A DNA stretch of 64,000 bases from Pseudeuparius sepicola (Eukaryota > Arthropoda > Insecta > Coleoptera > Anthribidae), in assembly GCA_963920635.1 (NCBI GenBank), contig OY987300.1:80391899-80455898 (forward strand), given 5' to 3'. The notes below the pieces were generated by a model. That model had not been told where the DNA came from. It worked only from the letters and a program-made list of their open reading frames with translations, and did no database searches. This document shows positions 46,879-56,400 of the stretch, in pieces. The first letter of the stretch is position 1, and each line of letters begins with the position of its first letter. The position numbers and the translations under genes were made by a program.

Positions 46879-47746
46879 TTGTATTCAGGGAGTTATGAAC
46901 ATCGAAATCGAGAAGTTATGAATAATATAACCTGGTAATAAAAGAAATATTTTGAAAAACGGCTGATTTGAAGTCAAATTATTGTTAACCTCAATCAACT
47001 GCTCTAAGTATTTTTTTGTAATAATTATTGAAAAACTACAATTTGTACTTTATAAAAAGTGAATACTGTAATGTTTTTGCAATAGAAAATATTACATAGA
47101 TTTGTAATAATAAATTTTATTATTTGAATAATTTATTGCCTTTAAAAATAACAGATTATAGAAACGTTAGATGGGCTAGATTAGGTAGTCCGAATCCGAA
47201 ATTAACCAACCGGTAACCAGAGTTAACAGACTTTGTTAACAGAACAAACCAGAAAAAGTCCAATTCTGGTTACTTTCTGAACAATTGAACCTGATTTTTT
47301 GACCCACAAACACGTAAACTGAAGTGGAGTTACTCCGGTTAATTTTATGAACGTCTACAGATCTGTTCCTACAGAAATCCCAAACCAGTCAGTGTCAGTC
47401 TAATTTATATAATTGCAAGACTAAATTATCTGACCCTACATACCAGTTCTAGCGATCCATATCCATGATTAGATCTCTGATTAGATGGCTGTTGGAACAA
47501 ACCCCATATTGTGCGATGAGTCGATTCGATCTTGTATTCCGCCATCTCTATACGTAACCTAACCATGTTCTTTTCTGCGACCGTGATCTAGGTCTAGATC
47601 TAACCTAACCTAGTATTTATGTTTTGTGACCCTGCTTTTTCTTTGAAATGCGAACGTTACAAACAAATTTCAAATAAATAACTTGAAACTTGAATTTAGT
47701 TGAAAGTGTTTTACTAGAATTGTTATTATTATTGCAATATCAGAAA
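46879..47746. promoter_or_regulatory. Divergent promoter region of COQ7 and POC1
   Basis: There are 868 bp between the two starts. Around 47480-47640 a segment (gttggaacaaacccc, aacctaacctagtattt) resembles 53580-53700 and 63640-63720, so part of it is a dispersed repeat. No gene is seen. Confidence 0.45.
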
Positions 47747-48718
47747 ATGTCTGCACCAAGCTTAACTAATGATGACCCATGTTTAAACACGAACCTCAAG
47801 GGCCACAAGAAAGCCATAACTTCGATTTCTTTTCACCCCGAAACTAAACAGTTTGCTAGTGGTTCCGAAGACCATACCATCATGCTTTGGAATCCCGCAC
47901 AAAAGCGAAACTTTTGTTTTACCGGCCACACAGATTCGGTGAGTTGTGTACAATTTTCTGTTGATGGACGATTGCTTGCTTCGTGTTCAAAGGATCAAAC
48001 TGTCAGAATTTGGGTACCTACGATTAGAGGTAAGCCGGCGGAAATTGTGTTTAAATACGTTTTTTTTTCTTTGTTTGTTGCAGGCACATGCGTAGACTTT
48101 AGAGCACACGCGTCTACTATTAATCACATAAGTTTTTCTCCCGATAACACGAAAATTTTGACATGCTCAAATGACAAATCCATTAAACTTTGGGATGTTT
48201 CGACTAAGCAATTTCTGACTAGTTATGTAGGGCACAACAACTGGGTCAAATGTGCACTCTATTCCTGTGAAGGTAACGCTATAATATCTTGCTCCGAAGA
48301 CCGTACAATAAGAATATGGGATGCTCCATCGCGAAGCCAAACGCACTGTTTCGTTTGCCCCAAGAGTAGCCCCAATTATGTGTCGCTTCATAGAAACGGG
48401 AACTCTATAGTCGCGGCGATGGATTCGGGTTCGGTTCGAATCTACGACATAAGGAATAAACAACTGCAGCAGCACTACGTGCTACACGACGAGACGTTAT
48501 GCGTGGATTGGCATCCGCTGGCGAACTATTTCTTATCGGGCGGAAAAGACGGGAAGCTGAGGATCGTGGATGTGATGGAAGGCAGGCCGTTGTACACCTT
48601 GAGCTGTCACGAAGGGGCCATAAATTGTTGCAAGTTTAACAGCGATGGGTCCTGTTTTGCAACAGGGAGCGTCGACAGGCATTTGATGTTGTGGGATACG
48701 AACTTTATTAAGGTTTGA
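47747..48718 (+). CDS. Poc1: POC1 centriolar protein, seven WD40 repeats, short C-terminus
   Basis: Two exons, 47747-48029 and 48084-48718, join to 305 residues. Seven WD40 repeats begin LKGHKKAITSISFHPETKQF and include FTGHTDSVSCVQF, RAHASTINHISFSPD, YVGHNNWVKCALYS, VLHDETLCVDWHP and LSCHEGAINCCKFNSDGSCF. The order and the closing VDRHLMLWDTNF match POC1, which stabilises centrioles and basal bodies. The frame ends right after the propeller (TNFIKV), so the C-terminal POC1 coiled-coil motif (human proteins exceed 400 residues) is absent. The 54-nt intron is in frame and free of stops, so its retention would add 18 residues. An acceptor-like atatcag lies just before the start. Confidence 0.9.
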   Translation: MSAPSLTNDDPCLNTNLKGHKKAITSISFHPETKQFASGSEDHTIMLWNPAQKRNFCFTGHTDSVSCVQFSVDGRLLASCSKDQTVRIWVPTIRGKPAEIVFKYVFFSLFVAGTCVDFRAHASTINHISFSPDNTKILTCSNDKSIKLWDVSTKQFLTSYVGHNNWVKCALYSCEGNAIISCSEDRTIRIWDAPSRSQTHCFVCPKSSPNYVSLHRNGNSIVAAMDSGSVRIYDIRNKQLQQHYVLHDETLCVDWHPLANYFLSGGKDGKLRIVDVMEGRPLYTLSCHEGAINCCKFNSDGSCFATGSVDRHLMLWDTNFIKV

Positions 48719-48847
48719 ATTCGAAGAGTTTATTAGAGTATTATTAGACATAAGTATTTCTTTTATTTTATATCAAAACGGATATTATGTAAATAGCTTT
48801 TTAATTTTGTATTGAAAAAATGACGAGTCCACAAAAAGTCTTATAAT

Positions 48848-50017
48848 TTAAACATCATATCCCATTTTACGTAAATCCTCTAACGCTCTAGGCACTCCAT
48901 TAGGGCATTTATGCTCAAGTCCGACCCAATCATTATAACCTTTTTTCTCTAAAGTTTCAAGAATGTATTTATAATTTAATTCTCCGTCTGTGCTTATTTC
49001 ATCTCTATTTGGAGCTTGTGCCACTTGGACGTGTCCTATATGAGAATCCAGTTCATTTATGGCACTTGTGATATCGCCCCTGATCATTTGACAATGAAAT
49101 ATATCCAACATAATTTTTATATAGGGGCTGTTTACTGCCTTAACGGCGGCTAATGCTAAGAATTATAATATTAATTAGTTAAATACCTTTATATAGAAAT
49201 AGAATATGTACCTCTGTCATAGGAGTTCATATAATAATTTTTCAGAACATATTTTGAAATCGGTTCAATCACACCAATAATATTTTCCTTTTGTAGTAGT
49301 TTTGCAGCATATTTGAGATTATTTTGGAAAACTGTATCATGTGCTTTTGTTACTTCACCATCTATTCGGCCTGACATAATATGAATTCTAAAAAAACATC
49401 TTTATACATTGATTTTTTTTACATTGCTCTCTTACTTCTTAACTTTCAAAGCTTTGCCAAATTTAATGGTAGTCTCCATGCTTTTTTTAAATTGTTCCTC
49501 CTGTCCTGGTATAGCCGCAAAACCAACTTCTCCTTTGCTTAAATCACCTGAAAATTTTTTAGTTACGGTCCTGTTCAGCGCTAGTCGATTCGATACATTC
49601 GAGTTTACTCCATGATTTCAACCTAACCTTGATATTTTCTGGGTGATCGACAATATCGACATCAAAATTCAAAATGGCGAATGGGAGAAAATGTTTAGGG
49701 CGGAAGCCGGAGACAAACTGCACAACGATGCATAATAAAAATGGAAAAATGGCAATAATAATTGTTATTGAATAAAATTTCTTACCTGTAAAGCTATTTA
49801 ACAAGACTTGCTCAACTCCGCTAGCATTTTTCGCTTCAACGACTTCCTCCAAAGTAAATCCAAATGGGAATCCGGTTTCCACTGCTTTAAAACCAGCATC
49901 TTTGGCAGCTTTATATCTTTCCAAGAAAGGTTTTTCGCTGAACAGTTGTATTAGATTGGCGGAAAATTTTGGCATGGCTGGTTTTGTTGCTAAAAACGAT
50001 CTGAACATCATTGCCAT
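48848..50017 (-). CDS. HYI: Putative hydroxypyruvate isomerase
   Basis: Four exons join to 275 residues: 50017-49786, 49547-49436, 49387-49212 and 49155-48848. The conserved core starts KFSANLIQLFSEKPFLERY, followed by GFKAVETGFPF, KIHIMSGRID, VIEPISKYVLKNYYM, MLDIFHCQMIRGD, GHVQVAQAPNRDEI, GELNYKYILETL and WVGLEHKCP. It is a xylose-isomerase-like TIM barrel with metal-binding glutamate, aspartate and histidine residues in these blocks. In flies the homologue is called Gip. The leader MAMMFRSFLATKPAM before the usual start could be a mitochondrial presequence, or translation may begin at MPKFSANL. The 3' end is 130 bp from that of POC1. Confidence 0.93.
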
Positions 50018-51280
50018 ATTGTGGATTGTATTTATTAGTTCTTACCTTACCTTGGGTAGGTAATAAGTGTAAGGTTATTTTTTGTACTGATTTTACCTGC
50101 GACTTTGAATATCAGTAATAAAATAAAGAAAAATTCAAAATAACCTTTTGACATTATCTAAAATAATAATTATCAAATTAAAGTAAATAAAAGACAAATT
50201 AGATAAGCCAATAAGCAGTGGAATTACTTATTGATAAGAAATTCGCAAATGGAAATTATTATGTAATGCCATATTTTTATTTCATATTGGAATAAGTAAT
50301 AAGGATTGAATAAAAATAAAACCAGGTATACATTCTATTATTCTATATAAGTAATTTTATTAAAGAGGAAACTCGTAATTTTACAGCTTTTATTTTTCAG
50401 TTACATAAGTACATGTATAGGTAATATACTTAAACATTTTCTCAAGTAATTATTATATTCAAAGGTCGAAATGTTTGCTCATATTATGGATCCTCAATCC
50501 TCATCAGTTTTTTTTATTATGATACAAAAGCTATCACTTCAAAAAGACTTTTAGATTTTAAAAAATAATATAAATAATTTAACATTAGATATTTATACAA
50601 TATAACAAAGGTACTTTAGACACAGAGATAGACAAAACACCGAAAAATAACTAGCAAAATATAATCTGTACAAAGGTATACTAGTGATATTTTTGTCACT
50701 AAAACTACATATTGGCTAAGTTTTTTTTTAACTTTTTTTGCTATAACAGAAACTATACACAGTGTAACATTAAATCATATTTTTTCTGCATTCATGGTAC
50801 ACTCTGTATATTAAAAATTATATACAAAATTTACACAGGTAATAATTTTGTTCAAACGACTAATAATGATTCAAATACACTAAGTAGCTTGTCCAATTTA
50901 TTATATTTTTATTGGAAACTTTATTACTTAGCACTATAATGGTAGAGAAATTGGAAAGGCTTTTTTAAACAACAAATCGAAACAAATGCTGCAGAATATT
51001 AAAATATTTTAAAAATTCAACAAGTACATTGAACCAACACCAGTTCTGTTCTTGGGTAATTCGGACACCAAAACATTTCATTTTAAGTCCAAAACCCAAC
51101 CCACCCTATACAGCAAAGTTAAAACTACATCTATATCAATATAAAATATAAGCAAATACATAAATAACACAAAAACGAGTATACGCACCTATAACAGTTA
51201 ATGTATCTCCTACATAATGTACAATTTTTTCTTATACGTACATTTTGCACATAGACTAGTCCAACATTTGCACCACTTAT
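50018..51280 (-). other. HYI-Rheb intergenic region, probable Rheb 3' untranslated region
   Basis: An AT-rich interval between two minus-strand genes. No coding family is recognised. The Rheb transcript must end here, and many aataaa and attaaa words are possible signals. Confidence 0.45.
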
Positions 51281-51826
51281 TTAAGATATTAAACAATTCG
51301 ACTTCTCGCCTCCGATACCATTCGATTTTTCGATTTCCTTAAGTAGCATGTGAAAAATATCGGAAACGGACAAATTTTGTTTGGCGGAAGTCTCCAAGAA
51401 AAGGGCCTTCCATTCTTCAGCTAACCTCCGCCCTTCTTCGGCACTCACCGTCCGTTCCATATGCAAATCAGTTTTGTTTCCTACCAGCACTACTGGTACA
51501 TATGCTTTGCCGGTTATGTCTAACAGTTTTTCATATATAGCTTTAACAACTTCGAAAGACTTTAAACTAGTGATGCTATATACTAAAACGTACCCGTGTA
51601 CGTCAATGCTGTACTCCGAGGGGAATATAGAGTATTCGTCCTGGCCTGACGTATCTACTAACTTTATTTCATAATCTTGCGAATTGACCCTAATGGTTTT
51701 CGTGAAGGTATTTTCTACAGTTGGGTCGTACGAATCTACAAACTGACCTTCGATAAATTGTATACTAAGAGACGACTTTCCAACTGATCTATATCCCATG
51801 ACAGCAATTTTTCTTTGCTTGGGCAT
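51281..51826 (-). CDS. Rheb: Rheb GTPase
   Basis: A single exon of 181 residues starts MPKQRKIAVMGYRSVGKSS. I chose this ATG over one ten codons upstream because it matches the family start. The P-loop GYRSVGKSS has the arginine that is special to Rheb. Also present are the effector region FVDSYDPTVENTF, switch II DTSGQDEYSIFP, NKTDL and ETSAK for guanine binding, and a farnesylation box CLIS at the end. Rheb-GTP activates TORC1 on lysosomes and is switched off by TSC2. The length equals the family's usual size of about 182 residues. No introns interrupt it. Confidence 0.96.
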   Translation of the reverse strand: MPKQRKIAVMGYRSVGKSSLSIQFIEGQFVDSYDPTVENTFTKTIRVNSQDYEIKLVDTSGQDEYSIFPSEYSIDVHGYVLVYSITSLKSFEVVKAIYEKLLDITGKAYVPVVLVGNKTDLHMERTVSAEEGRRLAEEWKALFLETSAKQNLSVSDIFHMLLKEIEKSNGIGGEKSNCLIS

Positions 51827-52142
51827 TTTTGCAATTACAAAAAAAAATAGGTACAAGTGAGCTCACTTTTTCACTGGTTCAAGTTTAATAGAACTGATAA
51901 CACTGGCGACTTCTGTCTGATAAAAAACATCCGGAGAATGTGGACGCAATTAAGCATGAGGTTTATTATGTTTTCTTTTTTGCAAAGAAACGTTTAGTCA
52001 CTGAAAGAAGAAAACACCAAAATGTAAAGAATGATTGTTCTATATTGTTAATATTACCACAAGATGATTTTTGCAAATCTATTACGCTGCAAACAAAAAA
52101 TGCACACAAAAATAAAAACATTGGACAAATGAATGTACAATA

Positions 52143-52455
52143 ATGGAATGTACCCAAAATTTATTAACAAATTTGTCGTCTGTCAATTTTCAGAGCGTTC
52201 GATTTAGCAGAAAAATTAGTTCCGCGATTAGTGATTCGAACGGTACAATTAAAACGGTACAATCAACTGCAAGTGAGAACAAACCTACCCTAACTAAACT
52301 AGTAGTTTCCTCATTAGATAATTTGACAGTTGACAAATTTTGTACGATTTTACGGGCGCATCATTTGATTTGCGCAGGTAAAAATCAATATTTTATTTTC
52401 CAACAAAAGTCTGCACCACTGCAACTTTGCAGTAGTGTTAAGTGTAATAAAATGT
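52143..52455 (+). CDS. Unrecognised reading frame upstream of TMEM138
   Basis: A 104-codon frame starts at the ATG at 52143 and is rich in Ser, Thr and Asn. LVVSSLDNLTVDKFCTILRA then HHLICAGK vaguely resembles a SAP-type helix pair. A splice donor CAG|GTAAAA lies at 52376/52377, so the natural end may be earlier, and an acceptor-like tcaattttcag lies at 52181-52191. It starts 317 bp from the Rheb ATG, head to head, and 123 bp of gap separates the donor from TMEM138. It could be a 5' leader of TMEM138, a separate small gene, or chance. Confidence 0.35.
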
Positions 52456-52498
52456 AGAATTTGAAGTGCTAAGCGAAGCATTCATTTGGATTAAAATC

Positions 52499-53170
52499 AT
52501 GAGGCTAACAACAGGAAGATATGTGACTATTCTATCGATGCAAACATTTCTATTGGCCCTAGATTGGCTTATAAACATTTTTTCCTTGTTTACAAGGCAA
52601 AATAATGCTCTTATGTTAGTCATGTTCATGTAAGTAAAGATATTAGATGAAAGATTTTGAAGAAAAATGAAACATTGTTTTAGCATTCAAGATGCATTTC
52701 TTATTATAAGCCTTTCGGTTTTGCTGCTGACATTTTTTTCGACATACATCTTTCAGGTGGGTATTTTCACAAAGACTGCACATTTTTAAACGTTATTTTT
52801 TTTTTGTAGACTGGACTCGTATATTTGTTATATGAAAGATTTAGATTGACCTTAATAGTTTGTACGGCTTACTTTATTTTAACAACAGTGGTTAATATTT
52901 GGTTATTAGCCCTCAGATGGAACAATTTGAAGTATACTTGGACAACAGCATTTCTTATTTTCTTTATTCTTCATAGATTCAGTAAGTAAATTTTATAACA
53001 AAAATAAATTATTATGTAGTAATATTATGAACTTTTTTTTAGCTTCTGCTGTTTATTATTACCATTATAAAAGAGCAGCTTTGAGAATCAGTGACCCAAG
53101 ATTTTATGAAGATGCTGAATGGGAGCAATGTAGCAAAAAATCCACCAGAAATGGTCAAATTGTCCAGTAG
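52499..53170 (+). CDS. TMEM138: TMEM138, four-span ciliary membrane protein
   Basis: Four exons join to 167 residues: 52499-52629, 52684-52756, 52810-52981 and 53043-53170. Four membrane segments are visible: ILSMQTFLLALDWLINIFSL, LMLVMFIIQDAFLIISLSVL, IVCTAYFILTTVVNIWLLAL and a last one around FLIFFILHRFTSAVYYY. FIIQD, FQTGLVYLLYERF, ALRWNN and KRAALRISDPRFYEDAEW are family signatures. The protein acts at the ciliary transition zone, and in vertebrates its loss causes Joubert syndrome. All three introns are short (53-61 nt). POC1, a centriole gene, lies 3.8 kb away, but I see no evidence of co-regulation. Confidence 0.9.
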
Positions 53171-53401
53171 GTTATTATGAATTATGAATAAAAATAAGCA
53201 TATCAAGAGCTCGTTTTGAAAAAAAAAATAGTCTACAAATTACATTATTTATTAAAATTCAACAAAATTTATACACATACAAAGTTTTGTATTTAACAAA
53301 AAATATACTCTATGCCTAGGTAAAATAATAAATACGTGTAAAGTTGCTGCTTCACTTACGATAAAAAAAAATCCAATTGTTCTGTAAACAATCACATACT
53401 G

Positions 53402-56400
53402 TTAATCCAAAGTTTCGTCATCCTCAGTCTGCAGGAACGCAAACTTGTTGCTGGCGGTGAAATTCGGCGGTTCCGGTTCTTGGAGCTTCGGCATTTCTGG
53501 CTCCCTAAACACGAAATTGTGTTCGCAGAATGTTAATTTCACATTTGCCCAATGACAGAATTCTGTGTAATCCTAACCCAATGAATAAATCTTCTGTGAT
53601 CAGATCTACTAACCTTTCTAGTGCAATCACAGAAAATGAAATACTAGGTTAGGTTGTCCACAGACACAAAATAAAGGGTTTGTTCCAACAACATTTCTGA
53701 ACCGGCTCTCAGCGATTTAATTGGTTGAAGAGTTCTGGAATTACTTTTCTGCAGATTCGCTAGAATTGGTGGAACAAAGCTAATATCTTCACTCACTTTT
53801 CGTCCCTCTTGGGCTTCTCGCGCCGCCCATCCGGCGACTTCTGCTCATCTCCCGTCGCCTTCCCCTCGTCCCCCTCCCTCTTATCCCCCGAGTGATCTTG
53901 CGGCTGATCGCGATCTCCCGATCTGGAATCCGAACCGTCCCTCCTGCCCGAATCGCCTCTCGACGGTCTCGACTCGTTAGTTCTATTGTAGGAATTGTCG
54001 CGGGAGTCTTTCGGGGAGCTGCGGCTCTCGTATGGCCGCCTCGGCAACCTGCTCCTGTCAAACTAAAGGGGATTTCACGTTGAAATAATAAGTTATAAAC
54101 GGGATTGGTATATGCGGAACTTACGCTGCCGTCTTGGTCGCGACGGTCTCTGCTAAGGTCGCCCATTTTTTCTTGCTGTTCTTTGAGTTTTTCCTCGATC
54201 TCGCGCTCGCGCTGGGCGGTGTCAACAGGTTTGGCATTGCCGAATATGGACGCCGAACTTGGAGCTTCAGCCTGATAAAGAAAATTAATTTTGTATGTTT
54301 CATGGACGTTCTTTACAAGACAATGAAAAAGATTTATATATTTAAGTAGACACTGACTTCATAATAGATTACACGAAATTACAAAAAAATTAGTAGTAAA
54401 AAAAGTAGTTCATTTGTACCCTATTTTCAGAAATCTTTATCGTGCATAATTTCAATTCACGCCCTGCAACATTAACTTTTAAAGACCAATTATTGTATCT
54501 AGACGATAATTTTGTCCATTTCAGATGCCCCACAATTTCTACAAAATAACACTCACCTTTGGCGGCCCACTCGGGGTGCTCTCTACCGGTTTCGATCTCG
54601 GCGCCAGCTGCAATTTCGGCCTTTCCCTTCCCGCTCCTACAAACAACAATAATTACTCCCCTCCCCTCAAACGTCCACAACCATTTCTCACCTCCATCTC
54701 TTTCCGGCTCCCTATTGTACTCCCTGCCGCCGCCGCCGCCGCCCCTCTCCGCATCCCTCCACGGCCCCCTCTCCTCCCCGTCCCTTCTCCCGAACCCACC
54801 GCCCTCGCGGTCCCTACTGAAACCTCCCCCGCCCTCGCGGTCCCTACTGAAACCTCCCCCGCCCTCTCGATCCCGGCCAAATCCCCCGCCGCCCTCTCGA
54901 TCCCGGCTAAATCCCCCTCCGCCCTCTCGATCCCGGCTAAATCCCCCGCCGCCCTCTCGATCCCGGCTAAATCCCCCGCCGCCCTCTCGATCCCGGCCAA
55001 ATCCCCCTCCGCCCTCTCGACTGAATCCCCCTCCGCCCTCGCGGTCCCGATTAAGGCCGCCGCGGTCCCGGCTGAACCCGCCGCCGCCGCCGCCGCTGTT
55101 GAACGACCCCATCCCCTCCCTGGTGAGCTCCCTGTCGGGGCCCCGCTCCCGCATCCCGTCCCGGGTGAAGGGGCGGTCGGGGGCGGCCTCCCGCATGCCG
55201 TCCCTGGTGAACTCGCCGCGGGCGACGCCCGCGCCGCCGGCGCCGCCCCGCCGCTCCTCGGCCGACTCGACTCGGGGGCCCGAACGCCAGTCGCCGGACG
55301 TCTCGAACGAGCGGTCGCGGCCCATGTCCATGCGGCCGCGGCGACGGTCGTTGTCGGCATTGGTGGCGACCTCGATGCGGATGCGGCGGCTCTTCAGCGT
55401 CTGGAAATCAAATCAAAATCTTTTATTTCCGTTGACATGACAGGTACATGTGTGGAATGCGTCAGTTATATAACACATAGATCATAAATATATACACTGT
55501 GTCCCGGATAAGAATGAACAGCATGGGGATATTGCAAACGGTGAGAGATAGAGCAATGGTTAAATGGGGAAAAAGTTGCGCAATTTCGAGGTCAATAAAA
55601 TGGCACAAACAGATTTCTAATATCTTTTTTCGTTTTTGAGTTATTATAGAAAAAAGTAAAATTTTGCGTTTTCGATTTTATTTTTTTCTGAAGTTGTTAT
55701 CACAGATAGAAAAAAAAGAAAAACATTTTCTTATGGCACTTTTTAACGGGCTTTAAGATGGCGTTTTTAGATTTGTTCTACAAAGTTTCGTTTTTGAGAA
55801 ACCATCTTCAACTTTATTTTTTTAAATATGGACCTGGATTTTTTTTTGCAGATTTTGAAAGCACTTTTCATTACAAATACCATGATGTATGACACGAAAT
55901 ATTTTAAAATTGTTTTGAGACAATTATTCTGAAAATTCCCTTTTTTCCATTCATTTTTCTCTAATGCGGCCCTGTAGTTAATAATAAGAAGTCTAAATAT
56001 TAATCAGTATTGTCAACAATTTAACTTACAACTTATTTTTCGATTATTGGAGAACCAAAAAAAAAGGACGGCAAAGACTAATAACAGTCACATGCGCTAA
56101 TAAAAAATAGATAAAAACCCCCACCTAGAAGGCTTTGAAACAACGAAAGCAACCCCTTGTCATTTGTCATAACTCCCACTGTATCGTTTAGTTAACAATT
56201 TGTATCATTAGAAATGGAGGGTGCTTTTTCAAATGGGGACAAATTTAACATGTCAGCATGTTATATCTTGCATCACAGAAATAGTGTAGAGGCCGAACGA
56301 ATGTATTGTTGCAATTAATAAATAGCAAAAGTTATTGATTTCGTTGGCTTAAAGCTTTCTTCTGACAATTAGAAAAAGCTAAGAATTTACTCCAAAACAC

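Noticed and set aside
54525..55487. Plus-strand frames of about 300 codons, proline- and serine-rich
   Set aside because: They are antisense shadows of the GC-rich repeat-coding exon 5 of eIF4B.
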